Below, one piece after another: positions 1 to 7,599 of a DNA stretch of 58,730 nt. The stretch covers positions 1 to 58,730 of the forward strand of contig DASRGK010000068.1 of NCBI GenBank assembly GCA_035651055.1, written 5' to 3'. The stretch is from JAFKKF01 sp035651055 (GTDB lineage Bacteria > Pseudomonadota > Alphaproteobacteria > Rhizobiales > Kaistiaceae). A program made the translations under genes and the position numbers. A model generated the notes under the pieces. That model saw only the letters and a list, made by a program, of their open reading frames with translations. It had not been told where the DNA came from and searched no databases. How positions within the stretch are numbered: position 1 is the first letter of the stretch; each line of letters begins with the position of its first letter.

Positions 1-15
1 CGGCAGCTTGTACAT
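1..15 (-). CDS. Start of an unidentified gene (5' fragment only)
   Basis: An ATG at 15-13 on the minus strand begins the peptide MYKLP and runs off the window edge. A good ribosome binding site, GGAGG, lies at 24-28 with 8 nt spacing, and this supports a real start. Five residues are too few to identify the product. Some Fe/Mn superoxide dismutases begin in a similar way, but this is only a guess. The gene would be read in the same direction as metY and lie downstream of it. Confidence 0.35.
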
Positions 16-84
16 CGGCCGTTCCTCCCCGCATTCCGAATCGCGGGGAAGCATCGCAGACGAACCGGCAGCGGCAAAGCGACG

Positions 85-106
85 CGGCGGGCACGACGGC
101 CCGCCG
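85..106 (-). terminator. Possible metY terminator hairpin
   Basis: A GC-only stem (85-92 with 99-106) and a 6-nt loop lie 37 nt after the metY stop codon. No U-run follows, so it may be a weak terminator or simply a 3'-end stabilising hairpin. Confidence 0.3.
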
Positions 107-142
107 GGTCGAGTTCCCCGACAATGATGCCGGGCGGCGCGG

Positions 143-1432
143 TCAGACCTGGGCCAGCGCCTGGTCGAGATCGGCGATGATGTCGGCGATGTCCTCGATC
201 CCGACCGAGAGGCGGACAACGTCCGGGCCGGCGCCAGCGGCGATCTTCTGTTCCGGCTTCAACTGGCTGTGTGTGGTCGAGGACGGGTGGATGATGAGGC
301 TGCGCACATCGCCGATGTTGGCCAGGTGCGAGAACAGTTTCACCGAGGAGACGAGCTTCACGCCCGCCGCGTCGCCGCCCTTCACGCCGAAGGTGAGGAC
401 CGCCCCGGCACCCTTCGGCGAATACTTGAGCTGAAGCTGATGATACTTGTCGCCCGGAAGGCCGGCATAGCTGACCCAGGTGACCTTCGGGTGCGCCTTG
501 AGGTACTCGGCTACGGCAAGCGCGTTATCGCAGTGCGCCTGCATCCGCAGCGGCAGAGTCTCGATACCGGTGAGGATCAGGAACGCGTTCTGCGGCGCGA
601 TCGCCGGGCCGAGATCGCGCAGGCCGAGGACGCGGTTGGCGATCGCGAAGGAGATGTTGCCGAAGGTCTCGCCGATGACGAGGCCGTTATATTCCGGCCG
701 CGGGGTCGACAGGAGCGGGAAGCGGCCCCTCTCCCCGGTCCATTCGAAATTGCCGCCGTCGACTATCGCGCCGCCGATCGAGTTGCCGTGCCCGCCGAGG
801 AATTTGGTGAGCGAATGGACGATGACATTGGCGCCGTGCTCGAACGGCCGCACCAGGTAGGGCGTCGCCAGCGTGTTGTCGACGATGAGCGGGACGCCGG
901 CCTTCTTCGCCACTGCGGCGACGCCGGCAATGTCGGTTATGACGCCGCCCGGGTTGGCGATCGATTCGATGAAGATCGCCCTGGTCTTCGGCGAGACCGC
1001 TTTTTCGAAGGAGGACAGGTCGTCGATGTCGGCCCACTTCACGTGCCAGCCGAAGCTCTTGAACGAGTTGTTGAACTGGTTGACCGAGCCGCCATAGAGC
1101 TGACGCGCCGCGATGAACTCGTCGCCGGGCTGCAGGAGCGTGTGAAACGCGATGACCTGCGCGGCATGACCCGAGGCGACGGCGAGCGCGGCGGTGCCTC
1201 CCTCCAGCGCCGCGATGCGCTGCTCGAGCACATCCTGCGTCGGGTTCATGATGCGGGTGTAGATGTTGCCGAAGGCCTGCAGGCCGAACAGCTTGGCGGC
1301 GTGCTCCGCGTCGTTAAAGACGTAGGAGGTGGTCTGATAGATCGGTGTCACCCGCGCATTGGTCGCGGGGTCCGGCTTGGCGCCGGCATGGACCGACAAG
1401 GTCGCGAAGCCGGGAACGCGTTCGCTGGCCAT
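143..1432 (-). CDS. metY: O-acetylhomoserine sulfhydrylase (Cys/Met metabolism PLP enzyme)
   Basis: This is a cytoplasmic PLP enzyme that makes homocysteine from O-acetylhomoserine and sulfide (direct sulfhydrylation branch of methionine synthesis). The 429-residue length is typical of the MetY type, which is longer than MetB/MetC. The PLP lysine is K210 in HSLTKFLGGHGN, and the substrate loop YTRIMNPT is at 58-65. I chose the ATG at 1432 because a perfect GGAGG (1440-1444) lies 7 nt upstream and family members begin near SERVPGFATLSVHAG. The frame stays open upstream only because the leader lacks stops. A 165-nt leader able to form alternative hairpins separates it from the upstream CoA-binding gene and suggests regulation at the RNA level. 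Confidence 0.93.
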   Translation of the reverse strand: MASERVPGFATLSVHAGAKPDPATNARVTPIYQTTSYVFNDAEHAAKLFGLQAFGNIYTRIMNPTQDVLEQRIAALEGGTAALAVASGHAAQVIAFHTLLQPGDEFIAARQLYGGSVNQFNNSFKSFGWHVKWADIDDLSSFEKAVSPKTRAIFIESIANPGGVITDIAGVAAVAKKAGVPLIVDNTLATPYLVRPFEHGANVIVHSLTKFLGGHGNSIGGAIVDGGNFEWTGERGRFPLLSTPRPEYNGLVIGETFGNISFAIANRVLGLRDLGPAIAPQNAFLILTGIETLPLRMQAHCDNALAVAEYLKAHPKVTWVSYAGLPGDKYHQLQLKYSPKGAGAVLTFGVKGGDAAGVKLVSSVKLFSHLANIGDVRSLIIHPSSTTHSQLKPEQKIAAGAGPDVVRLSVGIEDIADIIADLDQALAQV

Positions 1433-1455
1433 TATGAAGCCTCCGTTTCTCTCTG

Positions 1456-1530
1456 GCCCGCAGCGGACGCGCAGGCGGGCGTATCGATATCCCTGCGGGC
1501 AGCCGGGGCCAACCAATGGCTGCCCATTGG
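1456..1530 (-). promoter_or_regulatory. metY 5' leader with mutually exclusive stems
   Basis: Three perfect stems can form in the leader RNA. A pairs 1524-1530 with 1513-1519 (7 bp, loop GCAG). B pairs 1518-1525 with 1497-1504 (8 bp). C pairs 1493-1500 with 1456-1463 (8 bp, 29-nt loop). B uses bases of both A and C, so the RNA can be A+C or B but not both. C ends 12 nt before the metY ribosome binding site. This is the logic of an attenuator or riboswitch expression platform. I do not see the conserved core of SAM-II, the class usually found before alphaproteobacterial met genes. The stems are directly visible, but function is inferred. Confidence 0.5.
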
Positions 1531-1597
1531 CGGGCGGCCGGAAGGAATAGGCTTTCGCCAAAGCGGCTTCGGGGCGGACGCCTTTTGCGGCGTTAGC

Positions 1598-2029
1598 TCA
1601 GCGGCGCATCAGCCGCGCGTCCTCGATCTTGGTGCAGCGATCCATGACCACCTTGACGCCGGCGGCCTCGGCCCGCGCCGCGGCAGCGTCGTCGCGAAGG
1701 TCGAGCTGCATCCAGATCGCTTTCGGCAGCGGCTTCAGGGCGAGCGCCTCGTCGACGACGCCGGAGAGCGCCTCCTGGCGGCGGAATATGTCGACGAGGT
1801 CGATCGGCTCGGGGACGTCGGCCAGCCGCGCATAGACGCGGTTGCCGAGGATCGTCTTCCCCTCCTGTCCCGGATTGACGGGGATGACGCGGTAACCGCG
1901 GGCGATCAGGTACTGTGATACGCCGAAGTTCGGACGCGCCGGATTGATGCTCGCGCCGACGATCGCGATCGTCCTGGTCGCGGCGAGAATCGAGCGGATG
2001 TAGTCGTCGGCGTAGCGGTCGTGATTCAT
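1598..2029 (-). CDS. CoA-binding domain protein (YccU-like)
   Basis: A 143-residue single-domain protein of the CoA_binding_2 family. It is a Rossmann-like fold with the nucleotide loop VGASINPARPNFGV at about residues 24-37, followed by the family-typical IPVNPG and a C-terminal MDRCTKIEDARL. Members of this family bind CoA or a related nucleotide, and their physiological role is not established. It lies upstream of metY in the same direction, a pairing often seen in alphaproteobacteria. It is probably co-transcribed with metY, with the metY leader between them. Confidence 0.85.
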   Translation of the reverse strand: MNHDRYADDYIRSILAATRTIAIVGASINPARPNFGVSQYLIARGYRVIPVNPGQEGKTILGNRVYARLADVPEPIDLVDIFRRQEALSGVVDEALALKPLPKAIWMQLDLRDDAAAARAEAAGVKVVMDRCTKIEDARLMRR

Positions 2030-2078
2030 CGGCGGCTCCAGATTTTCCGGCCGGAGCCGCCGGCGGTCGAGCGTCGGC

Positions 2079-2648
2079 TCAGGTCTTAGCCTTCGGCATC
2101 ACCTGATCGATCATCGGCTTCAGGAGGTTGCCGATGAAGAAGTAGGCGCCGGCAGCGATCACGACAACCATGATGACCAGCAGGATCCAGTTCGACCAGC
2201 CGGGCTTCATCACCATGTCGGCGACGACGACGAAGAGGACGACGAAGTCGAACTTGGCGAGCTGCAGGATCTCGCGACCCTGCCGCAGCGTGTCCGGCGT
2301 GATCCCGCTGGCCGCGATCTCCTTGGTCACCTTGTCGGAACGCGGACCGAGGACGAGGGCGCCCAGGGCGAACGTCGCCGCGAAGCCGAGCAGACCGATG
2401 TAGGTCCACAGGAAATCATAGAGGCCGTAGATGAAGAAGATGAGCAGGCCGAAGACCAGCGCGATCAGCGCCGACGGGATGAAAACGTGGCCGGACATGT
2501 AGACGACGTTCTTCAGAATCGCCGCGAAATCCGCCTCGTTGTTGGCGCGGTCGGCGCGCACCCCCAGGACCACGAGGCAGAAGCCGCCGCCGAGCCAGAC
2601 GATCACGAACAAGACGTGGATGTATTTGAGGATCACATACCAGTCCAT
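2079..2648 (-). CDS. Multi-pass inner-membrane protein (DUF2269-like)
   Basis: A 189-residue integral membrane protein. About five hydrophobic helices are visible, near residues 5-29, 50-72, 78-98, 130-148 and 152-174, with a charged loop (GPRSDKVTKEIAAS) at about 100-115. The start KYIHVLFVIVWLGGG resembles DUF2269/CopD-type small membrane proteins that carry a histidine in helix 1. I chose the ATG at 2648 because the hydrophobic helix starts there and AGAGGG precedes it by 7 nt; upstream residues in frame are polar and unlikely. The function is unknown. It is transcribed toward the CoA-binding gene with a 49-nt gap. Confidence 0.7.
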   Translation of the reverse strand: MDWYVILKYIHVLFVIVWLGGGFCLVVLGVRADRANNEADFAAILKNVVYMSGHVFIPSALIALVFGLLIFFIYGLYDFLWTYIGLLGFAATFALGALVLGPRSDKVTKEIAASGITPDTLRQGREILQLAKFDFVVLFVVVADMVMKPGWSNWILLVIMVVVIAAGAYFFIGNLLKPMIDQVMPKAKT

Positions 2649-2744
2649 GATTGCACCCTCTTGCTGCCGGCCTGTTCGGCCGCGACCTCGGGAATCGTTG
2701 CCCGCACGTGTTTCGGGCATCCTAGCGGCGGCATACGGCTGCGA

Positions 2745-3320
2745 TCAATCGAACAAAGGCGCAAGCTGGGTAAGGTAGGGCGTGATCGCGTCGATATTTT
2801 CCTGCGGCGGGCGGACCCCGGCGATCGCCGCGGACGAGGCCTGCATCTGCTGCAGCATCATCTGCTTCTGCGCTTCCGGGATGCTCGGGTTGTTCTTGAT
2901 CTGATCGATGGCCTCGGCCATCTGCGTATCCATCTGCGGCCCTTCCTTGGCAAAGGAATAGGCCATCGCCACGCTCATCGTGGTCTGCAGCCAGTTGCCG
3001 AAATCGCTGAAGCCGTACTGCTGCACCATGCCGTTCAGTTCGCCCCAGGCCTGGGTCGCCATCATCCATGCGCCCCAGCCGGCGGCGGAATCGTCGTCGC
3101 CGTCGATCCCGTATTTCTTGCCGATGGCGGGCGCCGCTTCCTTGATCGCCGGATAGCTCCTGATGAAATTCTCGATGACGGCCGGCGTGAGCGGGATCGA
3201 CTGCATCATGGCCGGCATCTGGGCGGCGGCGGGTGCGGCCACGACGGCTGCCGATAGCGGCAGGGCGGCGATGGCGAGCGCGGCGAAGGCCGCCTTCATG
3301 GCAAAGCGTTTCATCGACAT
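2745..3320 (-). CDS. Exported protein of unknown function
   Basis: A 191-residue protein with a clear Sec signal peptide (MKRF, then an Ala-rich hydrophobic stretch ending near AAPAAAQ at about residue 35). The mature part is largely helical, rich in Met, Gln and Ala, with no cysteine pairs and no enzymatic motif that I recognise. Small conserved periplasmic proteins of this kind occur in Hyphomicrobiales. ATGs at 3320 and 3314 are both possible, and GGAG lies just upstream. A 14-bp palindrome in the divergent promoter region toward rplM could control this gene. Confidence 0.65.
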   Translation of the reverse strand: MSMKRFAMKAAFAALAIAALPLSAAVVAAPAAAQMPAMMQSIPLTPAVIENFIRSYPAIKEAAPAIGKKYGIDGDDDSAAGWGAWMMATQAWGELNGMVQQYGFSDFGNWLQTTMSVAMAYSFAKEGPQMDTQMAEAIDQIKNNPSIPEAQKQMMLQQMQASSAAIAGVRPPQENIDAITPYLTQLAPLFD

Positions 3321-3405
3321 GGTCTCCTCGGGTATTCCCCCAACCCCTGCCCGGGACGATGCGGCCGGGCCGCCCACCGGAATATGACGCCGGTCACAGC
3401 TCTAC

Positions 3406-3419
3406 GGTATCATGATACC
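3406..3419. promoter_or_regulatory. Perfect 14-bp palindrome (putative operator)
   Basis: GGTATCATGATACC reads identically on both strands. It lies in the divergent region between the exported protein gene and rplM, 48 bp upstream of the rplM -35 box and 86 bp before the exported protein gene. It has the size and symmetry of an operator for a dimeric regulator. Its centre also contains TATCAT, which could serve as a -10 for the leftward gene. Confidence 0.45.
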
Positions 3420-3466
3420 ACAGTGCTATCGGACTGATTTTCCTCGTTTAATTTCGACGAATCTGC

Positions 3467-3495
3467 TTGACGCGCGCAGGCTCGCTGGGTAGAAG
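3467..3495 (+). promoter_or_regulatory. rplM-rpsI promoter
   Basis: TTGACG (3467-3472), a 17-nt spacer and TAGAAG (3490-3495) match the alphaproteobacterial housekeeping promoter (TTGAC, 17, TATAAT-like). Transcription would start near 3502 and leave a leader of about 70 nt before rplM. Confidence 0.6.
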
Positions 3496-3505
3496 CACCC
3501 CGACC

Positions 3506-3547
3506 GGCGGCGCCCTGGCGCCGCCTTGGCTTTGGTGCCTCGCACCA
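3506..3547 (+). promoter_or_regulatory. rplM leader hairpins (possible L13 autoregulation site)
   Basis: Two hairpins fill the short leader. The first pairs GGCGGCG (3506-3512) with 3519-3525. The second pairs TGGTGC (3533-3538) with 3542-3547 around a CTC loop. L13 operons in other bacteria are controlled by leader RNA structures, so an autoregulatory role is plausible but unproven here. Confidence 0.35.
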
Positions 3548-3572
3548 GGACAGAAACCAAGAGCAACGAGCC

Positions 3573-4037
3573 ATGAAGACGTACAACGCCAAGGCCGGCG
3601 AGATCGAGAAGAAATGGGTGCTGATCGACGCCGACGGGCTCGTGGTCGGCCGCCTCGCCTCACTCATCGCGATGCGGCTGCGCGGCAAGCACAAGCCCGG
3701 TTTCACGCCGCATGCCGACGACGGCGACAACGTCGTCGTCATCAATGCCGCAAAGGCGGTGCTGACCGGCCGCAAACGCGAGCAGAAGGTCTATTACTGG
3801 CACACCGGCTATATCGGCGGCATCAAGGAACGGACGGCGCGCGCGATCTTCGAGGGCAAGTTCCCGGAGCGCGTCGTCGAGAAGGCGGTCGAGCGCATGA
3901 TGCCCGACGGGCCGCTTGCACGCCGCCAGCTGCGTAACCTGCGCGTCTATCCCGGCGCCGAGCATCCGCACGACGCCCAGAAGCCCGAAGCGCTGGACGT
4001 CGGTGCGCTCAACCGCAAGAACAAGAGGGTTGCCTGA
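3573..4037 (+). CDS. rplM: 50S ribosomal protein L13
   Basis: A 154-residue protein of the L13 family, an early assembly protein of the large ribosomal subunit that binds 23S rRNA. Typical blocks are visible: KWVLIDADGLVVGRLAS at 14-30, ADDGDNVVVINA at about 48-60, and the C-terminal RNLRVYPGAEHPHDAQ. Length matches the family. It has its own promoter and short leader and is followed after 2 nt by rpsI, the universal L13-S9 operon. Confidence 0.98.
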   Translation: MKTYNAKAGEIEKKWVLIDADGLVVGRLASLIAMRLRGKHKPGFTPHADDGDNVVVINAAKAVLTGRKREQKVYYWHTGYIGGIKERTARAIFEGKFPERVVEKAVERMMPDGPLARRQLRNLRVYPGAEHPHDAQKPEALDVGALNRKNKRVA

Positions 4038-4039
4038 CC

Positions 4040-4507
4040 ATGGCCGATCTCCAGTCCCTCCAGGGCCTTGCCGTGGCGCAGACGCCGGCCGCGCCGACCT
4101 ACGTCCAGAAGCTCGACAGCCGCGGCCGCGCCTATGCCACCGGCAAGCGCAAGAACGCCGTTGCCCGCGTGTGGGTGACCCGCGGCGCCGGCCGCATCTT
4201 CGTCAACGACAAGGAATTCACCGAGTATTTCGCGCGCCCGGTGCTCCAGATGGTCGTGCAGCAGCCGATCCTCGCGGCCAACCGCAACGGCCAGTACGAC
4301 GTCCGCGCGACGGTCACCGGCGGCGGGCTCTCCGGCCAGGCGGGGGCGCTCCGGCACGGCATCTCGAAGGCGCTCACCTTCTACGAGCCCGAACTGCGTT
4401 CGGTCCTGAAGAAGGAAGGCTTCCTCACGCGCGACTCGCGCGTGGTGGAGCGCAAGAAGTACGGCAAGGCAAAGGCCCGCCGTTCCTTCCAGTTCTCCAA
4501 GCGCTGA
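4040..4507 (+). CDS. rpsI: 30S ribosomal protein S9
   Basis: A 155-residue S9 with an alphaproteobacterial N-terminal extension of about 30 residues before the conserved core, which begins at AYATGKRKNAVARVW. The very basic C-terminal tail ending RRSFQFSKR reaches the decoding site and contacts P-site tRNA. It is the second gene of the rplM-rpsI operon, with a strong intrinsic terminator right after it. Confidence 0.98.
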   Translation: MADLQSLQGLAVAQTPAAPTYVQKLDSRGRAYATGKRKNAVARVWVTRGAGRIFVNDKEFTEYFARPVLQMVVQQPILAANRNGQYDVRATVTGGGLSGQAGALRHGISKALTFYEPELRSVLKKEGFLTRDSRVVERKKYGKAKARRSFQFSKR

Positions 4508-4530
4508 TCGCGCACCCCTCCATTTCCTTC

Positions 4531-4565
4531 AAGGGGCGGGCCGATCGGCCCGCCCCTTTTTGTTT
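4531..4565 (+). terminator. rplM-rpsI operon terminator
   Basis: A perfect 24-bp GC-rich palindrome (4533-4556) is followed by TTTTTGTTT. It is a classical intrinsic terminator 24 nt after the rpsI stop codon, with two A-U pairs extending the stem. Confidence 0.9.
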
Positions 4566-4593
4566 GCGTACCGAATGTCGTCTCTCACTACGT

Positions 4594-4711
4594 GTCATCC
4601 CCGCGAAAGCGGGGACCCAGTAAACGTTGGGCAAGCAGGCCAAGGCGCCCGGTCATAGCGAGCAATTCTGCAACCTCGCGGATACTGGTTCCCCGCTTTC
4701 GCGGGGATGAC
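4594..4711. repeat. REP-like inverted repeat element
   Basis: Two near-perfect inverted arms flank about 60 bp. The left arm (4594-4622) runs GTCATCCCCGCGAAAGCGGG and onward to CCAGTA. The right arm (4683-4711) runs TACTGG back to GGGGATGAC. Each arm also has an internal hairpin (CCCCGC, GAAA, GCGGGG). The same motif recurs at 56517-56652. Elements with this core are a widespread repetitive palindrome family; translated by chance they give peptides such as VPAFAGMT. It sits between the rpsI terminator and speB. Confidence 0.8.
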
Positions 4712-4735
4712 AGGTGGAGTAAGGGCTTCAGGACG

Positions 4736-5692
4736 ATGGGTGACACGAACAAACCACTCACCAACGACAATGCGTTCCGCGGCCCGCTGAAAGGCGGGAG
4801 CATGGAGCCGACCTTCGGCGGCGCGCTGTCGTTCATGCGGCGGCGGTACACGCGCGACCTGACCGGCGTCGATGCGGTCGTGTGGGGCATTCCGTTCGAT
4901 CAGGCGACCAGCAACCGGCCGGGGGCGCGGTTCGGGCCGCAGGCGATCCGGCGCGCCTCGGCGATCTTCGACGGCGACCCGCAATATCCCTTCGGCTTCG
5001 ACCCGTTCGAGACGCTCGCAGTCGTCGACTACGGCGACGCCGCGTTCGACTACAGCCGGCCGATGGAATTCGCCGCCGCGATCGAGAAGCAGGCGGCGAC
5101 GATCATCGCCGGCGGCGCGGACCTGTTCACGCTCGGCGGCGACCACTTCATCACCTACCCGCTGCTGAAAGCCCACCACGCCCGTTACGGGCAGCTCGGG
5201 CTGGTCCAGTTCGATGCCCACCAGGATACCTGGCCGGCCGCCGCCGATCACATCTCGCACGGGTCGTTCGTCAAGCGCGCGGTCGACGAGGGGCTGATCG
5301 ACCCGGCCCGCTCGATCCAGATCGGCATCCGCACGGTCGCGCCGGAAGATTGCGGCATTGCGATTATCGGCGCCGAAGAAGTCGACAGGATCGGCATCGC
5401 CGGCGTCATCGAGCGCGTGCGCGAGCGGGTCGGCGAGCGCGACGCCTACATGACCTTCGACATCGACTGCCTCGACCCGGCGTTTGCGCCGGGTACCGGC
5501 ACGCCGGTGGCCGGCGGCCTGTCGAGCCGCGAGGCGCTGGCGATCCTCTCCGGGCTCGGCGACATCGATTTCGTCGGCGGTGATGTCGTCGAGGTTGCGC
5601 CGCCCTACGATCATGCCGATATCACCGCCGTCGCCGCGTCGACGGTGGCGATGTACTACCTCGGGCTGCTCGCCAAGCGACGACGCGAATAG
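4736..5692 (+). CDS. speB: Agmatinase-family ureohydrolase
   Basis: A 318-residue arginase/agmatinase-fold enzyme, likely hydrolysing agmatine to putrescine and urea. The binuclear Mn2+ ligands are all present: GGDHF at 134-138, DAHQDTW at 160-166 and DIDCLDP at 242-248. These are the three family signatures. Substrate could instead be guanidinobutyrate or another guanidino compound, because the family cannot be told apart by motif alone. I chose the ATG at 4736 because the frame upstream runs through the REP-like repeat and cannot be real N-terminal sequence. It lies 58 bp before argC in the same direction. Confidence 0.85.
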   Translation: MGDTNKPLTNDNAFRGPLKGGSMEPTFGGALSFMRRRYTRDLTGVDAVVWGIPFDQATSNRPGARFGPQAIRRASAIFDGDPQYPFGFDPFETLAVVDYGDAAFDYSRPMEFAAAIEKQAATIIAGGADLFTLGGDHFITYPLLKAHHARYGQLGLVQFDAHQDTWPAAADHISHGSFVKRAVDEGLIDPARSIQIGIRTVAPEDCGIAIIGAEEVDRIGIAGVIERVRERVGERDAYMTFDIDCLDPAFAPGTGTPVAGGLSSREALAILSGLGDIDFVGGDVVEVAPPYDHADITAVAASTVAMYYLGLLAKRRRE

Positions 5693-5750
5693 CCGTTCCG
5701 ACACTTCGCGTTCTCTCGTTTCAACGACACCTGCCCGAACGGAGGCACCC

Positions 5751-6725
5751 TTGGCAGCGACGGTCTTCATCGACGGCGAATCCGGCACCACCGGCCTGCA
5801 GATCCGGCAGCGGCTCGCCGGCCGCAGCGACATCGCAATCGCATCGATCGATCCGGCGAAGCGGAAGGACCCGGCGGCGCGCGCGGAGATGCTGAACAAT
5901 GCCGACGCGGTGATCCTCTGCCTCCCCGACGATGCCGCGCGCGAAGCGGTCGGCATGATCCGCAACAACAAGGTGAAGGTGATCGACGCCTCGACCGCGC
6001 ACCGGACCGCGAGCGGCTGGACCTACGGCTTTCCCGAAATGGACACGGGCCAGCGGAAGGCGGTGACGCAATCCGGCCGCGTTTCCAATCCGGGTTGCTA
6101 TGCAACCGGCGCGATCGCGCTGCTGCGCCCGCTCGTCGGGCGGGGACTCGTTCCCGCCGGCCTGCCGGTGACGATCAACGCCGTGTCCGGCTATTCGGGC
6201 GGCGGCAAGCAGCTCATTGCCGCGTTCGAGGACCCGTCCTCGCCGCATGCGACGATGGACAATTTCCGGCTCTACGCGATGGGCATCGTGCAGAAGCACA
6301 TCGAGGAGATCCAGGTCTATTCCGGCCTCTCCGGCCGGCCGCTATTCGTCCCGAGCGTCGGGCGCTTCGCACAAGGGATGCTCGTCTCGATCCCCCTGCA
6401 GCTCTGGGCGCTCGACAGGAAGCCGACGCTGGAGGACCTGCATGCCGCGCTCGCCGAGCACTATCCGGACGAGCATTACGTCAGCGTCGCGCCGCTCGAA
6501 GAGACGATCGAGATCGGCCTCGCCTCCTCGCTCGACCCGCGCAATCCGGAGCCGGAGGCGCTCAACGACACGAACCGGATGCGGCTCTTCGTCTTCGGCA
6601 ATCCGAAGCACCAGCAGGCCGTGCTGCTGGCGCAACTCGACAATCTCGGCAAGGGCGCCTCGGGCCAGGCGGTGCAGAACCTCAACCTGATGCTGGGGCT
6701 CGGCGAGACGACGGCGCTGAGCTAG
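5751..6725 (+). CDS. argC: N-acetyl-gamma-glutamyl-phosphate reductase
   Basis: A 324-residue NADPH-dependent reductase that forms N-acetylglutamate semialdehyde in arginine biosynthesis. It starts with the Rossmann loop FIDGESGTTG and has the catalytic cysteine C116 in SNPGCYATG. Its length and lack of the longer insert place it in the short argC class (argC_other). I chose a TTG start at 5751 because GGAGG lies 5 nt upstream, and the next in-frame ATG lies inside the conserved domain. With speB it forms a small arginine/polyamine pair. Confidence 0.93.
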   Translation: MAATVFIDGESGTTGLQIRQRLAGRSDIAIASIDPAKRKDPAARAEMLNNADAVILCLPDDAAREAVGMIRNNKVKVIDASTAHRTASGWTYGFPEMDTGQRKAVTQSGRVSNPGCYATGAIALLRPLVGRGLVPAGLPVTINAVSGYSGGGKQLIAAFEDPSSPHATMDNFRLYAMGIVQKHIEEIQVYSGLSGRPLFVPSVGRFAQGMLVSIPLQLWALDRKPTLEDLHAALAEHYPDEHYVSVAPLEETIEIGLASSLDPRNPEPEALNDTNRMRLFVFGNPKHQQAVLLAQLDNLGKGASGQAVQNLNLMLGLGETTALS

Positions 6726-6742
6726 GGGCGCGCCGGCCTCAG

Positions 6743-6794
6743 CCCCTCCACCATGCTGCGCATGGTTCCTTTCCCCCGCTTCGCGGAGGAGGAT
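6743..6794. repeat. Degenerate two-hairpin intergenic repeat
   Basis: A 7-bp hairpin ACCATGC-TGC-GCATGGT (6750-6766) is followed directly by CCCCCGC-TTC-GCGGAGG (6773-6789, one mismatch). This arrangement resembles a common dispersed repeat in GC-rich alphaproteobacteria. It lies between the convergent argC and hydratase genes, where it may also help to end both transcripts. Confidence 0.45.
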
Positions 6795-6831
6795 GCACGC
6801 CTCTTCTTGCCCGGGTCGTGGCGTGCGCCGG

Positions 6832-7599
6832 TCAGGTCAGTTCGAGTGAGGCCTCGCCGAGGCCGGCGATGGAAATGACGGCGCGGTCGCCGCGCTCCAT
6901 CCATTTGGTCTCGACGACGCTGCCGGTGGTGACGATCTCGCCGGCGCGGAGAAACGTGCCGCGGGCGACGAGGCTTTCGGCCAGCCAGGCCAGTACGTTG
7001 AGCGGGTGACCGAGCACGTCGCTGCCCCGTCCGGTGCCGACGACCACGCCGTTGATCGTGGTGGTGCCGGTCATGTTGGCGATGGCTTCCGGGGTCGCCT
7101 GCGCCTCCGGGCCGAGAACGCCACCCCAGTTGAAGAAATCGTCGGCGACAAGCGTGTGCGGATCGATCCGCCGGAAATCGCCGAAGCGGTCCTCGACGAT
7201 TTCCATGGAGGGCATCCAGGCGGCGACCTCTCCGGCCATGCGCTCCGCGGTGAAGGGACCCGTCGGCACGTCGCGGGCGATCCGGGCGGCGATTTCGCAT
7301 TCGATACCGACGCGGACGAATTTGTCCCGGGGGATACTGATGCGGTCGCGCGCGACCGTGCCGTCGAACATCCCGCCCGAGCAGGGATGGCGGAACTCCA
7401 GGTAATCCTGCATCACCTTCGAAGTTGCGCCGATCTTGTAGCCGATGCGCTGCCTGCCGAGACGGCGATGGACGGCATCCTGGATGCGGTAGGCCTCGGT
7501 CTCGTCCGACGGGCGCAGGTCCGGCGGCAGGGCCGTCAGCTTGCGGCCCGTCCAGCGAGCCGGCGCAATCAGGTCGGCTGCGGCGCTGATCTTGTCCAG
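6832..7599 (-). CDS. 2-keto-4-pentenoate hydratase-like protein (MhpD/FAH family)
   Basis: A 255-residue protein of the 2-oxopent-4-enoate hydratase / 2-oxo-hepta-3-ene-1,7-dioate hydratase family. Such enzymes add water to enol-keto acids in aromatic catabolism and use a divalent metal. Family blocks include GYKIGATSKVMQ at about 60-71, GIECEIAARIA at about 100 and DFFNWGGVLGP at about 150. The likely start is a rare CTG at 7599, since AGGAGG lies 7 nt upstream and no ATG, GTG or TTG is available before the conserved region. This start overlaps the end of ctaA by 31 nt. No other catabolic genes are near, so its substrate is unknown. Confidence 0.75.
   Translation of the reverse strand: MDKISAAADLIAPARWTGRKLTALPPDLRPSDETEAYRIQDAVHRRLGRQRIGYKIGATSKVMQDYLEFRHPCSGGMFDGTVARDRISIPRDKFVRVGIECEIAARIARDVPTGPFTAERMAGEVAAWMPSMEIVEDRFGDFRRIDPHTLVADDFFNWGGVLGPEAQATPEAIANMTGTTTINGVVVGTGRGSDVLGHPLNVLAWLAESLVARGTFLRAGEIVTTGSVVETKWMERGDRAVISIAGLGEASLELT

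Noticed and set aside
1433..1561. In-frame N-terminal extension of metY by 43 codons
   Set aside because: It lies in the structured leader, has a TTG start with no binding site, and family members begin at SERV. The reading frame is open by chance in GC-rich DNA.
1440..1597. SAM-II riboswitch before metY
   Set aside because: I could not find the conserved SAM-II core or pseudoknot; only alternative stems are visible.
4592..4735. In-frame extension of speB
   Set aside because: The translated sequence runs through the REP-like repeat and gives the typical spurious peptide of this repeat; it has no similarity to agmatinases.
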